The notes: generated by a model from the sequence alone, not told the origin. 64,000 nucleotides of DNA from Streptomyces daqingensis (GCF_014645895.1 NZ_BMMP01000020.1:1-64000), one strand, 5' to 3'; positions 1-8,439 are shown, counted from the first letter of the stretch. Numbers and translations: made by a program.

Positions 1-73
1 ATCACCGGTGCCACACCGCACTGGCAGGCCAGCCACCGATCAGCCGCGTGAACAACGCATCAGGTCAATACAC

Positions 74-2350
74 CTAGCCGAACAGCCCGGGCAGCGTGGC
101 CTCGTGCGCGGCGCGCAGCTCGCTCAGCGGGATGCTGAACTCGCCCTGCACCTCGACGGCTTCCCCGTCGACGACGCCGATGCGGGCGGCGGGCATGCCG
201 CGCGCCGAGCACATGTCGTTGAAGCGGACCTCCTCGCTGCGCGGAACCGCGACGAGCGCCCGTCCCTGCGACTCCGAGAAGAGGAAGACGAAGGGCGAGA
301 GGCCGTCCGGCACGACCACGCGGGCCCCCTTGCCGCCCTTCAGGCAGGACTCCGCGAGGGCCTGGACCAGTCCGCCGTCGCTCAGGTCGTGCGCGGCGTC
401 GATCATGCCGTCCCGCGAGGCGGCCACGAGGATCTCCGCGAGCAGCCGCTCCCGCTCCAGGTCGACGGCGGGGGGCAGGCCGCCCAGGTGACCGTGGGCC
501 ACCTGCGACCAGGCCGAACCCCCCAGCTCCTCCCTCGTCTCACCGAGCAGGTAGAGCAGGTACCCCTCGTCGGTGAAGCCGATGGGCGTACGGCGGCTCA
601 CGTCGTCGATGACGCCGAGCACCCCCACCACCGGCGTGGGGTGGATCGCGGTGTCGCCCGTCTGGTTGTACAGGGAGACGTTGCCGCCGGTCACCGGGGT
701 GCCGAGTTCGAGGCAGGCGTCCGCCAGGCCGCGGCAGGCCTCCGCGAACTGCCACATCGCCGCCGGGTCCTCCGGCGAACCGAAGTTGAGGCAGTCGGTG
801 ACGGCGAGCGGACGGGCCCCCGTCGCGGCGACGTTGCGGTAGGACTCCGCCAGCGCGAGCTGCGCGCCCGCGTACGGGTCGAGCTTCGCGTAGCGGCCGT
901 TGCCGTCGGTGGCGACGGCGACGCCCAGGCCCGTCTCGTCGTCGACGCGGATCATGCCGCCGTCCTCCGGCTGCGCGAGGACGGTGTCGCCGAGGACGTA
1001 GCGGTCGTACTGGTCGGTGATCCAGGACTTGGCGGCCTGGTTCGGCGACGCGATCAACGCGAGCGCGGCGGCCCGCAGCTCGTCGCCGTTCGCGGGCCGC
1101 GGCAGCGCGGCGGGGTCGTCGGCCTGCAGGCCGTCCTGCCAGGACGGACGCTCGTACGGGCGGTGGTAGACGGGGCCTTCGTGGGCGACAGTGCGGGGCG
1201 GCACGTCGACGATCTGCTCGCCGTGCCAGTAGATCTCCAGCCGGTCGCCTTCGGTGACCTCACCGATGACGGTGGCGATGACGTCCCACTTCTCGCAGAT
1301 CTCGAGGAAGCGGTCGACCTTGTCCGGCTCGACGACGGCGCACATCCGCTCCTGCGACTCGCTCATCAGGATCTCCTCGGGGGAGAGCGAGGAGTCGCGC
1401 AGCGGCACCGTGTCCAGCTCCACGCGCATGCCGCCGCTGCCGGCGCTGGCCAGCTCGGAGGTGGCGCAGGAGAGTCCCGCGCCGCCGAGGTCCTGGATGC
1501 CCGCGACGAGGCGCTCGCGGAAGATCTCCAGGGTGCACTCGATGAGCAGCTTCTCCTGGAACGGGTCGCCGACCTGCACGGCGGGCCGCTTCGCCGGCCC
1601 CTCCTCGTCGAAGGTCTCCGACGCGAGGACGGAGACGCCGCCGATGCCGTCGCCGCCGGTGCGGGCGCCGTAGAGGATGACCTTGTTGCCCGTGCCGGAC
1701 GCCTGCGCCAGGTGGATGTCCTCGTGCTTCATCACACCCACGCACAAGGCGTTGACCAGGGGATTCCCCTGGTAGCAGGAGTCGAAGACGGTCTCGCCCC
1801 CGATGTTGGGCAGGCCGAGGCAGTTGCCGTAGCCGCCGATGCCGGAGACGACACCGGGCAGCACCCTCCTGGTGTCGGGGTGGTCGGCGGCCCCGAAGCG
1901 CAGCGGGTCCATGACCGCGACGGGACGCGCGCCCATGGCGAGGATGTCGCGGACGATCCCGCCGATGCCGGTGGCCGCGCCCTGGTAGGGCTCGACGTAG
2001 CTGGGGTGGTTGTGCGACTCGACCTTGAAGGTGACCGCGTAGTCCTGGCCGATGTCGACGACGCCGGCGTTCTCGCCGATGCCGACGAGCAGCGCGTCCG
2101 ACTCGGGTGCCTTCTCGCCGAACTGCTTCAGGTGCACCTTGCTGCTCTTGTACGAGCAGTGCTCCGACCACATCACCGAGTACATGGCCAGTTCGGCGCC
2201 CGTGGGCCGGCGCCCGAGGATGTCGCGGATCCGCGCGTACTCGTCCTCCTTGAGGCCGAGTTCGGCCCACGGCTGGTCCGTCCCGGGAGTGCCGGAGGCG
2301 TGCTCGACGGTGTCGAGGACGGGGCGCTGTGCGGGTGTCGTGCGCGTCAT
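74..2350 (-). CDS. purL: phosphoribosylformylglycinamidine synthase subunit PurL
   Basis: PurL is the ATP-dependent synthetase subunit that converts FGAR to FGAM with ammonia from PurQ (fourth step of de novo purine synthesis, cytoplasmic). The 758-residue product has the length of the small, three-component type PurL rather than the 1300-residue fused type. Near the N terminus are SEHCSYKSSK and the VESHNHPSYVEPYQGAATG stretch, followed by GIGGYGNCLGLPNIGGE and, in the second half, VTGGNVSLYNQT and DLSDGGL, all typical of the PurM-like fold. I chose the ATG that gives MTRTTPAQRP because it overlaps the purQ stop as ATGA, so the two are translationally coupled. A much longer open frame upstream is only an antisense-type extension of purQ and was not used. 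Identity is very secure. Confidence 0.97.
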   Translation of the reverse strand: MTRTTPAQRPVLDTVEHASGTPGTDQPWAELGLKEDEYARIRDILGRRPTGAELAMYSVMWSEHCSYKSSKVHLKQFGEKAPESDALLVGIGENAGVVDIGQDYAVTFKVESHNHPSYVEPYQGAATGIGGIVRDILAMGARPVAVMDPLRFGAADHPDTRRVLPGVVSGIGGYGNCLGLPNIGGETVFDSCYQGNPLVNALCVGVMKHEDIHLAQASGTGNKVILYGARTGGDGIGGVSVLASETFDEEGPAKRPAVQVGDPFQEKLLIECTLEIFRERLVAGIQDLGGAGLSCATSELASAGSGGMRVELDTVPLRDSSLSPEEILMSESQERMCAVVEPDKVDRFLEICEKWDVIATVIGEVTEGDRLEIYWHGEQIVDVPPRTVAHEGPVYHRPYERPSWQDGLQADDPAALPRPANGDELRAAALALIASPNQAAKSWITDQYDRYVLGDTVLAQPEDGGMIRVDDETGLGVAVATDGNGRYAKLDPYAGAQLALAESYRNVAATGARPLAVTDCLNFGSPEDPAAMWQFAEACRGLADACLELGTPVTGGNVSLYNQTGDTAIHPTPVVGVLGVIDDVSRRTPIGFTDEGYLLYLLGETREELGGSAWSQVAHGHLGGLPPAVDLERERLLAEILVAASRDGMIDAAHDLSDGGLVQALAESCLKGGKGARVVVPDGLSPFVFLFSESQGRALVAVPRSEEVRFNDMCSARGMPAARIGVVDGEAVEVQGEFSIPLSELRAAHEATLPGLFG

Positions 2351-3033
2351 GCGGTGACCAGCCTCTTGAGTACCGAGGTGAAGAAGCCCAGCCCGTCGGT
2401 CGTCGGACCGGTGAGGGTCTCGACGGCGTGCTCGGGGTGCGGCATGAGGCCGACCACGTTCCCGGCCTCGTTGGTGATGCCGGCGATGTCGCGGCGCGAG
2501 CCGTTGGGGTTGCCGCCGGCGTAGCGGAAGACGACGCGGCCCTCGGCCTCCAGGGCGTCCAGCGTGCGCTCGTCGGCGACGTAGCCGCCCTCGCCGTTCT
2601 TGAGCGGGACGGTGATCTCCTGCCCCTGTTCGTAGTCGCCCGTCCAGGCGGTGTCCGCGCGCTCGACCCGGAGCCTCTGATCGCGGCAGACGAAGTGCAG
2701 GTGGTCGTTGCGGGTCAGGGCGCCGGGCAGCAGGTGCGACTCGCACAGCACCTGGAAGCCGTTGCAGATGCCCAGGACGGGCATGCCGGCACGCGCCTGC
2801 TCCAGCAGGGGCTCCATCACCGGGGAGAAACGGGCGATGGCGCCGCAGCGCAGGTAGTCGCCGTAGGAGAAGCCGCCGGGAAGCACGACGGCGTCGACCT
2901 GCCGCAGGTCCTTCTCGCGGTGCCACAGCGCGACGGGCTCGCCGCCCGCGAGGCGCACGGCCCGCTGAGCGTCCCTGTCGTCGAGCGAGCCGGGGAAGGT
3001 GACGACGCCGATGCGGCCGAGCCCCCCGCTCAC
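2347..3033 (-). CDS. purQ: phosphoribosylformylglycinamidine synthase glutaminase subunit PurQ
   Basis: PurQ is the class I glutamine amidotransferase that supplies ammonia to PurL. The 228-residue protein begins MSGGLGRIGVVTFPGS (GTG start). It contains the PGGFSYGDYLRCGA oxyanion segment, the nucleophile elbow GICNGFQVL with the catalytic cysteine, and the C-terminal His/Glu pair in LMPHPEHAVE. The GTG start overlaps the purS stop as GTGA and the gene's own stop overlaps purL, so purS-purQ-purL form one tightly coupled operon read leftwards. This is the size and order seen in Streptomyces and Bacillus. Confidence 0.97.
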   Translation of the reverse strand: MSGGLGRIGVVTFPGSLDDRDAQRAVRLAGGEPVALWHREKDLRQVDAVVLPGGFSYGDYLRCGAIARFSPVMEPLLEQARAGMPVLGICNGFQVLCESHLLPGALTRNDHLHFVCRDQRLRVERADTAWTGDYEQGQEITVPLKNGEGGYVADERTLDALEAEGRVVFRYAGGNPNGSRRDIAGITNEAGNVVGLMPHPEHAVETLTGPTTDGLGFFTSVLKRLVTA

Positions 3034-3323
3034 GCCACGGCTCCCCGCGCGTCCCCGTAGGCGTCACCGGAGGTTCCGCCGTCCTCGACGCGGACGGTGA
3101 AGTTCTCGATCACGGTGTTCGCCAGGAACTTCTCCGCCAGTTCGTGGACGCGGGCAAGCGTCTCGTCCGAGACGGGCTCCGCCACCTCGAGTTCGAATCG
3201 CTTGCCCTGGCGGACGTCGGCGATGCCCTCGAAACCGAGACGGGGCAGTGCGCGTTGCACCGCCTGTCCCTGCGGATCGAGGATCTCCGGCTTCAGCATG
3301 ACGTCGACTACGACGCGAGCCAC
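3030..3323 (-). CDS. purS: phosphoribosylformylglycinamidine synthase subunit PurS
   Basis: PurS is the small dimeric bridging protein that holds PurQ and PurL together in the FGAM synthase complex. The 97-residue product begins (GTG) ARVVVDVMLKPEILDPQGQA and contains the family pattern RLGFEGIADVRQGKRFELEV. I chose the GTG at 3321-3323 because it gives exactly the family N terminus and is preceded by GGGAG a few bases upstream. The open frame does continue 19 codons further, but those residues are not PurS-like. It is the first gene of the purSQL operon; the promoter should lie in the AT-richer gap shared with lsrL. Confidence 0.95.
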   Translation of the reverse strand: MARVVVDVMLKPEILDPQGQAVQRALPRLGFEGIADVRQGKRFELEVAEPVSDETLARVHELAEKFLANTVIENFTVRVEDGGTSGDAYGDARGAVA

Positions 3324-3777
3324 AGGTACTCCCGGTGTGGTGGTGGTGCTCGAGGCGGGCGCCGCCGAGCGGTGCCTCACGCCTCTGTGAGTGCCGGCGC
3401 CCCCTCCGCACGTCGAACAACGCTCTGACGGCGCCGAACGACGTCAACTGCGCGGTGACGCCTCCGCAAGCCTACCGGTCCCGAGATTCTACGCGCGTTG
3501 ATACGGGATGCCCGCGCTTTCCGTTCTCCCCGCCCTTCCGGGCGGACGAGTCGCAGCTCTGGGAAAAAAGCAGTGAAAAAAGTATGGTCGCGATTGCGGT
3601 CTGACACGCGAGTCGAAATACTCTCGCTTCACATTGCAAAGCATGCCGCTGTACAAAAGATAAAGACACCGACCCCAATCCTTCGGACCACTTACGTCCT
3701 CCCAGGGTCTTCGCATGCGGGCCCCGGAGAAGAGCCGAGTGATCCATTTCGCGATCCTGATGGAAGGTCCGATATCC
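3324..3777. other. divergent intergenic region between purS and lsrL, AT-rich
   Basis: About 450 bases without a convincing gene. The stretch 3560-3670 is markedly richer in A and T than anything nearby, with runs of A such as GGGAAAAAAGCAGTGAAAAA near 3561 and TACAAAAGATAAAG near 3652. A weak plus-strand -35-like TTGCAA sits at 3634-3639. Lsr2-family proteins bind AT-rich DNA, so this could be an autoregulatory site for lsrL as well as the purS promoter region. That function is inferred. Confidence 0.5.
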
Positions 3778-4095
3778 GTGGCGCAACGCGTAGTGGTGAC
3801 ACTCTCCGACGATCTCGACGGCGGGGAAGCATCAGAAACGGTCTCCTTCGGACTCGACGGGAAGTCGTACGAGGTCGACCTGAACCTCGACAACGCGAAG
3901 AAACTGCGGGAAGACCTCGCACGCTTTGTGGAGGCCGGTCGCAAGCGGGCCAAATCGGGCAAGGCCTACCACCGCACCTCCGTGGCCCCCGACCCCCGCG
4001 CGGTACGGGCGTGGGCCGAATCGAACGGGTTCGAGGTGCCTGCCCGCGGCCGCATCCCGAAGAAGATCTACGACGCCTTCAACGCGTCCCACTGA
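3778..4095 (+). CDS. lsrL: Lsr2-like nucleoid-associated protein (LsrL type)
   Basis: This is a 105-residue Lsr2 paralogue, a xenogeneic silencer that bridges AT-rich DNA. The N-terminal dimerisation domain is VVVTLSDDLDGGEASETVSF followed by LDGKSYEVDLN. The C-terminal DNA-binding domain ends AVRAWAESNGFEVPARGRIP, with the RGR-type minor-groove motif of the family (RGRIP where Lsr2 itself usually has RGRVP). I chose the GTG at 3778 because it gives the family N terminus VAQRVVVTL and has GGAAGG about ten bases upstream. The same frame is open from an ATG at 3715, but those 21 residues look unrelated. Its position directly divergent from purS matches the second Lsr2 gene (lsrL) of other Streptomyces, not lsr2 itself. 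Confidence 0.9.
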   Translation: MAQRVVVTLSDDLDGGEASETVSFGLDGKSYEVDLNLDNAKKLREDLARFVEAGRKRAKSGKAYHRTSVAPDPRAVRAWAESNGFEVPARGRIPKKIYDAFNASH

Positions 4096-4100
4096 ACCGC

Positions 4101-4125
4101 GCCCGGCCCGTACGGCGGGCCGGGC
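4101..4125 (+). terminator. intrinsic terminator after lsrL
   Basis: A perfect 10-bp GC stem (GCCCGGCCCG / CGGGCCGGGC) with a five-base loop starts six bases after the lsrL stop codon. There is no T tract, as is usual in Streptomyces. Confidence 0.7.
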
Positions 4126-4133
4126 GGCCCGAC

Positions 4134-4164
4134 TTGCCATGCACCCCGGGTGATCCGCTAGAGT
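4134..4164 (+). promoter_or_regulatory. probable promoter of tRNA-Gly(UCC)
   Basis: TTGCCA at 4134-4139 and TAGAGT at 4159-4164 are separated by 19 bases and lie about 35 bases before the tRNA. This resembles a HrdB-type promoter with a slightly long spacer. It was judged by eye only. Confidence 0.45.
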
Positions 4165-4198
4165 CTGGCGCACCGCGAAGGGAAACCTTCCGGACCAC

Positions 4199-4270
4199 GC
4201 GGGTGTAGCTCAGTAGTAGAGCGCCCCCTTTCCAAGGGGGAGGCGCAGTGTGCGATTCCTGTCACCCGCT
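4199..4270 (+). tRNA. tRNA-Gly, anticodon UCC, atypical D and T arms
   Basis: The acceptor stem GCGGGTG pairs with CACCCGC, the D stem is GCTC/GAGC, and the anticodon stem CCCCC/GGGGG closes a loop TTTCCAA with anticodon UCC (reads GGA/GGG). Two things are odd. The D loop AGTAGTA lacks the usual GG pair (G18 G19). The T arm is degenerate: instead of loop TTCGAAC it has TGCGATT (T55 replaced by G), and the 5-bp T stem pairs only if shifted by one base, leaving a T-C mismatch and a four-base variable loop. No CCA is encoded. These are features of glycine tRNAs that serve peptidoglycan synthesis in staphylococci, so it may not be a normal elongator. A covariance-model scan might score it low. 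Confidence 0.85.
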
Positions 4271-4300
4271 CTTTCTTCACCGGCCCCGGTATCCATCGGG

Positions 4301-4306
4301 TACAGT
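4301..4306 (+). promoter_or_regulatory. possible -10 element for tRNA-Gly(GCC)
   Basis: TACAGT lies 43 bases before the mature tRNA start. The -35 is not clear: TTCACC at 4276-4281 would give a 19-base spacer. The two tRNAs could also be co-transcribed from the upstream promoter. Confidence 0.35.
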
Positions 4307-4343
4307 GAAGGACGCGCCACTCGGTGAAGCCGGGTGGAGGCAC

Positions 4344-4416
4344 GCGGACGTAGCTCAGCTGGTAGAGCGCAACCTTGCCAAGGTTGAGGTCGCGAGTTCG
4401 AACCTCGTCGTCCGCT
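4344..4416 (+). tRNA. tRNA-Gly, anticodon GCC
   Basis: This is a canonical 73-base cloverleaf: acceptor GCGGACG/CGTCCGC, D loop AGCTGGTA with the GG pair, anticodon loop TTGCCAA (GCC), T loop TTCGAAC, discriminator T and no encoded CCA. It is base-for-base identical to the tRNA at 17988-18060. Confidence 0.97.
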
Positions 4417-4424
4417 CCGTCAAA

Positions 4425-4456
4425 GAATAGGCTCCGGTTCCCACCGGGGCCTATTC
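4425..4456 (+). terminator. terminator of the tRNA-Gly pair
   Basis: GAATAGGCTCCGG and CCGGGGCCTATTC form a long stem with one T-G wobble and a six-base loop, beginning nine bases after the tRNA. Confidence 0.75.
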
Positions 4457-4627
4457 GTCTTCCCGGACCTTCCGGTTCGGTTCCCCTCCGCTCCCGCCTC
4501 CTCCGGTTTCGCGGTCCGCCCCGCACCGCCCTTTGTGCGAACCGCATGGCCGTCCCATGACGTTCGTCATCCGCACTTGTGACAGCGCGCACGCCCCGGG
4601 GCCTGGTTCGCGCGGAAGGATGACTCC

Positions 4628-5614
4628 ATGGATGCGATCGAGGTCGAAGGACTCAAACGGCGATACTCAAAAGGGTTCGAAGCCGTACGCGGAGTCTCCT
4701 TCTCCGTCCGGGAAGGGGAGATCTTCGCGCTGCTGGGGACGAACGGCGCAGGGAAGACCTCCACGGTCGAACTGCTGGAAGGACTGGCGAAGCCGAGCGG
4801 AGGGAAGGTCCGCGTGCTCGGCTTCGACCCCTACTCCGAACGTCGCGCCGTGCGGCCGCGTACGGGCGTGATGCTGCAGGAGGGCGGTTTCCCCTCCGAG
4901 TTGACCGTCACCGAGACGGTGCGCATGTGGGCGGGCTGCACGAGCGACGCGCGGCCCATCGCCGACGCGCTCGCCCAGGTCGGGCTCTCCGGACGGCGCG
5001 CTGACGTACGCGTGAAGCAGCTCTCCGGCGGTGAACGCAGGCGCCTGGACCTGGCGATGGCCCTCATAGGGCGTCCCGAGGTGCTCTTCCTGGACGAGCC
5101 GACCACCGGTATGGACCCGGAAGGACGCCGGGACACCTGGGAGCTGGTGCGCGAGCTGCGCGCCGCCGGCACCACCGTGCTGCTGACCACCCACTACCTG
5201 GAAGAGGCGGAGGCCCTCGCCGACCGGCTCGCCATCATGCGCGCCGGCCGCATCGTCACCGCCGGCACACACGAGCAGGTCGTCGCGGAGCGGCCGTCCC
5301 GCATCCGCTTCACGCTGCCGGAGGGCCTCACGCCGGCCGGGCTGCCGCCGACGCTGTCGCCCGCCGAACTGAACGGGAACCGCATCGAGATCCGCACGCC
5401 CAGCCTGCAGAGCGAGCTGACCGACCTGCTGATGTGGGCCCGCCAGAGCGGCGTCGAGCTGCAGAACCTCCACGCGCGCACCGCGACGCTGGAGGAGGTC
5501 TTCCTGGAGATCGCCCAGGAGCCGGAAGAGGACGACGCGGCGCCGGCGGAAGCCGGCCGCCACGCAGGCGACGGCGGGACGGCGCCGGAGCAGAAGGAGG
5601 TGGAGCGGGTATGA
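4628..5614 (+). CDS. ABC transporter ATP-binding protein (DrrA-like, ABC-2 type)
   Basis: This 328-residue cytoplasmic ATPase carries Walker A GTNGAGKT near residue 37, the signature LSGGERRR, Walker B VLFLDEP and the switch histidine in LLTTHYLEEAEALADR. The C-terminal roughly 100 residues form the extra domain of DrrA/CcmA-type exporters, ending TATLEEVFLEIAQEPEE. ATG start with GGAAGGA about eight bases upstream. Its stop overlaps the permease start (ATGA), and a sensor kinase and response regulator follow, a common arrangement in which the two-component system controls or senses through the transporter. The substrate cannot be told from sequence; drug, lipid or peptide efflux is possible. 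Confidence 0.88.
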   Translation: MDAIEVEGLKRRYSKGFEAVRGVSFSVREGEIFALLGTNGAGKTSTVELLEGLAKPSGGKVRVLGFDPYSERRAVRPRTGVMLQEGGFPSELTVTETVRMWAGCTSDARPIADALAQVGLSGRRADVRVKQLSGGERRRLDLAMALIGRPEVLFLDEPTTGMDPEGRRDTWELVRELRAAGTTVLLTTHYLEEAEALADRLAIMRAGRIVTAGTHEQVVAERPSRIRFTLPEGLTPAGLPPTLSPAELNGNRIEIRTPSLQSELTDLLMWARQSGVELQNLHARTATLEEVFLEIAQEPEEDDAAPAEAGRHAGDGGTAPEQKEVERV

Positions 5615-6426
5615 CCGCGACACAGGCCGCCCCGGCGAACACGCCGGGCACCAAGATGAACACCTCGTCGGCCGCGCGGCGGATGGCCGCGCTCGGACGG
5701 GCCGAACTGACGCTGCTGTTCCGCAACAAGGCGGCGCTCTTCGTCGCGCTCGCCACCCCGATCCTGCTGACGCTCCTGATGCGCCAGACGGCCAGTGGCA
5801 TGAACCTGGACGGCACCGGCCTCTCGCTGGGCACCGTCCTCGTCCCCGGCTCCATCGGCTACGTGCTGATCTTCGCCGTCTACGCCAACCTGACGGGCGC
5901 GTACGTGACCCGTCGCGAGGAGCTCGTCCTCAAGCGGCTGCGGACGGGCGAGGCGAGCGACAGCGAGATCCTTGCGGGCGCGGCGCTGCCGTCCGTGGTC
6001 CTGGGCGTGCTGCAGTGCGTCCTGCTGCTGGTCGGCGGGGCCGCCCTGATGGACCTCGGCGCACCCGAGCGTCCCGAACTCGTCGCCGCGGGTGTGATCC
6101 TGGGCATGGTGATGATGGTCGGACTGGCCGCGGTCTCCGCCACGTTCACGCGCACCACCGAGGCGTCGCAGATCACGACCTTCCCGGTGATCGCGATCTC
6201 GGCGGTGGGTTCCGGCATCGTGATCCCGCTCGACGTCTTCCCCGACACCCTCGGGGAGATCTGCTCGCTGCTGCCCGTCTCCCCGGTCATGGAGCTGGTG
6301 CGCGGCGGCTGGGCGGGCACGCTGGACGGTCCGGACTCGCTGAAGGCGCTGGGCGTCGCGGTGCTGTGGATCGTGCTGTCGATGCTGGCGGTACGCAAGT
6401 GGTTCCCTTGGGAGCCCAGGCGATAG
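5611..6426 (+). CDS. ABC-2 type transporter permease
   Basis: A 271-residue integral membrane partner of the preceding ATPase. It has about six hydrophobic segments, including ALFVALATPILLTLLM, SIGYVLIFAVYANLTGAYV, VVLGVLQCVLLLVGGAALM, VILGMVMMVGLAAVSATF and SLKALGVAVLWIVLSML. The short conserved piece ISAVGSGIVIPLDVFPDTLG and PVSPVMELVRGGWAG is typical of ABC-2 permeases. I chose the ATG that overlaps the ATPase stop; the frame is open further upstream but only as a shadow of the ATPase gene. The kinase gene follows 32 bases later, so one operon is likely. Confidence 0.88.
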   Translation: MTATQAAPANTPGTKMNTSSAARRMAALGRAELTLLFRNKAALFVALATPILLTLLMRQTASGMNLDGTGLSLGTVLVPGSIGYVLIFAVYANLTGAYVTRREELVLKRLRTGEASDSEILAGAALPSVVLGVLQCVLLLVGGAALMDLGAPERPELVAAGVILGMVMMVGLAAVSATFTRTTEASQITTFPVIAISAVGSGIVIPLDVFPDTLGEICSLLPVSPVMELVRGGWAGTLDGPDSLKALGVAVLWIVLSMLAVRKWFPWEPRR

Positions 6427-6457
6427 ACGGACGAGGCGGAGCCCGGAAGGCGCTCCG

Positions 6458-7771
6458 GTGAGGAGAGCCCGCAAGGTGATCGGCTGGTGGTTGAACCCCG
6501 GATACCGCCGGTGGCAGGAGCGCAGCAGCACCGAGCAGGTCGAAGCGTCGACGCGGTGGATGCTCATCGCGTACGCGTGGGTGATCCTGGCGGGCTTCGT
6601 CGCGCAGCTGCTGCCCAACACGGATCCCGGTCGCCTGACGTACTCCCTGGCCTGGGCGGTACTCGCGACGGGCCTGGTGCAGTGCCTGCTGTGTACGGCA
6701 CTTCTGCACCAGGCCCTCGACAGCTACCTGGGCACGCGCCCCCTGCCCTGGTCCCGCTTCGGGGTGCCGGCGCTGCTGCTGGGGGCCGTCACCGCGCTCA
6801 CGGTGGCACTCGTCGCCCTCGACGCCGTCGAGGGCGGGGTGACCGTGGGCCTGGCCCTGTACGGCGCCTTCGCACCCTTCGCGGTGACGTTCGGCATCAC
6901 GGTGCCGCGCCGGACCGCGGCCCTGTTCCTCTGCGGCTACGTCGCCGTCACCGCGGGCTCGCTCGCCGCCGCCGGGCTGCCCTGGACGAACGTGCTGGCG
7001 GCGGCGGCGGTGATGGCCGCCGGCGGTCTGATCTCCGTCTTCACCGGCCGCTCGTCCGCCTGGTACATCGCCGTCATCCGGGAGCTGGAGGAGGCGCGCG
7101 GGGTGCAGGCGCGGCTGGCGGTCGCCGAGGAGCGGCTGCGCTTCAGCCGTGATCTGCACGACGTGATGGGGCAGAACCTCTCCGCGATAGCGCTCAAGAG
7201 CGAACTGGCGGCGCAGCTGGTGCGGCGCGGGGCGCCGGCGGACGCGTCGGTCGAGCAGATGTCGGAGGTCCAGAGCATCGCCCGTGCCTCGCAGTCCGAA
7301 GTCCGCGCGGTGGTGCGCGGATACCGGGACGCGGACCTCTCCACCGAACTCGCCGGTGCTCGCGGCATCCTGCGTGCCGCCGGAGTCGACTGCCGCGCCA
7401 AGAGCGACGACGCCCCGCTGCCCGGCCCCGTCCAGGCGGCGCTCGGCTGGGTCGTGCGCGAGGGCGCCACGAACGTGCTGCGGCACGCGGACGCCACGTG
7501 GTGCACGGTGTGGGTCGGCTCGGACGCGGACGGGAACAAGGCGCTGCTGGTGATGGAGAACGACGGCGTGCACCGCGCCGCTCGGGACCCGGAGAAGGGG
7601 CGTACCGGTTCGGGGCTCGCGGGCCTGCGGGAACGTCTCGCCGGGGTGGGAGGCACCTTGCGCTCCGCCGGGGACAGCGGGAAAGGTACGTTCCGGCTGA
7701 CGGCGGAGGTCCCGATCGGCAGCCCTGCGGACGACGCCCAGGGCGCGGGCGGGAAGGAAACAGCAGAGTGA
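6458..7771 (+). CDS. two-component sensor histidine kinase, DesK/NarX type
   Basis: A 437-residue membrane kinase. Residues about 30-205 contain a five-to-six-segment hydrophobic sensor region. The HisKA_3 dimerisation box FSRDLHDVMGQNLSAIALKS follows, with phosphorylatable His234. A HATPase domain has WVVREGATNVLRHADATWC (N box) and GSGLAGLRERLAGVGGTL (G box). The GTG start at 6458 has GGAAGG eight bases upstream. It lies directly downstream of the ABC genes and its stop overlaps the response regulator start, so kinase and regulator are co-translated. This gene order (ABC ATPase, permease, kinase, regulator) resembles antibiotic- or lipid-sensing modules in Gram-positive bacteria. Confidence 0.92.
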   Translation: MRRARKVIGWWLNPGYRRWQERSSTEQVEASTRWMLIAYAWVILAGFVAQLLPNTDPGRLTYSLAWAVLATGLVQCLLCTALLHQALDSYLGTRPLPWSRFGVPALLLGAVTALTVALVALDAVEGGVTVGLALYGAFAPFAVTFGITVPRRTAALFLCGYVAVTAGSLAAAGLPWTNVLAAAAVMAAGGLISVFTGRSSAWYIAVIRELEEARGVQARLAVAEERLRFSRDLHDVMGQNLSAIALKSELAAQLVRRGAPADASVEQMSEVQSIARASQSEVRAVVRGYRDADLSTELAGARGILRAAGVDCRAKSDDAPLPGPVQAALGWVVREGATNVLRHADATWCTVWVGSDADGNKALLVMENDGVHRAARDPEKGRTGSGLAGLRERLAGVGGTLRSAGDSGKGTFRLTAEVPIGSPADDAQGAGGKETAE

Positions 7772-8439
7772 GCGCGGAGGATCTGCCGGTGTCCGGCTCC
7801 GGCGACGAGAGTGCGGCGGGCGGGGACACGCGTCCCATCCGCGTGCTTCTCGCCGACGACGAGCATCTGATCCGAGGGGCACTGGCCGCTCTGCTCGCGC
7901 TGGAGGGCGATCTGACCATCGTCGCCGAGGCTGCGTCCGGTCCCGAGGCGCTCGCGATGGCCCGGGCCCACGAACCGGACGTCGCGGTGCTCGACCTGCA
8001 GATGCCGGGCGCGGATGGTGTGAAGGTCGCGACCCAGCTCCGTGACTCGCTGCCGTCGTGCAGGATTATGATCGTCACCAGCCACGCGCGGCCCGGCCAT
8101 CTCAAGCGGGCACTCGCCGTCGGCGTACGGGGCTTCGTACCGAAGACCGCGTCGGCGCAGCAGCTCGCGGAGATCATCCGGGCCGTCCACCGCGGAGTGC
8201 GGTACGTCGACCCGGAGCTGGCGGCGGACGCGATCAGCGCCGGAGACTCCCCGCTGACGGCACGGGAGGCGGAGCTGCTCGGCCTCGCCGCCGACGGCGC
8301 GCCCGTCGCCGAGATCGCGGAGCGGGCCTCGCTCACGGCGGGCACGGTGCGCAACTACCTGTCCGCGGCCACGGCGAAGCTGGGTGCCGAGAACCGGCAC
8401 ACGGCCGCGCGCATCGCGCGGGAGCGCGGCTGGCTGTAA
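7768..8439 (+). CDS. two-component response regulator, NarL/FixJ family
   Basis: A 223-residue transcription factor with an N-terminal receiver domain (RVLLADDEHLIRGALAALL; phosphoacceptor Asp76 in VAVLDLQMPG; conserved Thr/Ser in MIVTSH; Lys in FVPKTAS) and a C-terminal LuxR-type helix-turn-helix (SPLTAREAELLGLAADGAPV ... TVRNYLSAATAKLG). The GTG at 7768 overlaps the kinase stop (GTGA). A second GTG at 7789 would remove seven poorly conserved residues and cannot be excluded. It is the cognate partner of the upstream kinase; likely targets are the ABC genes of the same operon. Confidence 0.9.
   Translation: MSAEDLPVSGSGDESAAGGDTRPIRVLLADDEHLIRGALAALLALEGDLTIVAEAASGPEALAMARAHEPDVAVLDLQMPGADGVKVATQLRDSLPSCRIMIVTSHARPGHLKRALAVGVRGFVPKTASAQQLAEIIRAVHRGVRYVDPELAADAISAGDSPLTAREAELLGLAADGAPVAEIAERASLTAGTVRNYLSAATAKLGAENRHTAARIARERGWL

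Noticed and set aside
8..2524. Very long plus-strand open frame opposite purL
   Set aside because: It is a high-GC shadow of purL: no ribosome binding site, Arg/Gly/Val/Asp/Leu-rich product without motifs, while the opposite strand encodes clear PurL.
4628..8439. ABC/two-component operon as part of the RiPP cluster
   Set aside because: It appears to be a conserved neighbour of lsrL in Streptomyces (from memory) and is separated from the precursors by a 508-base regulatory gap; kept as a separate locus, although cross-regulation is possible.
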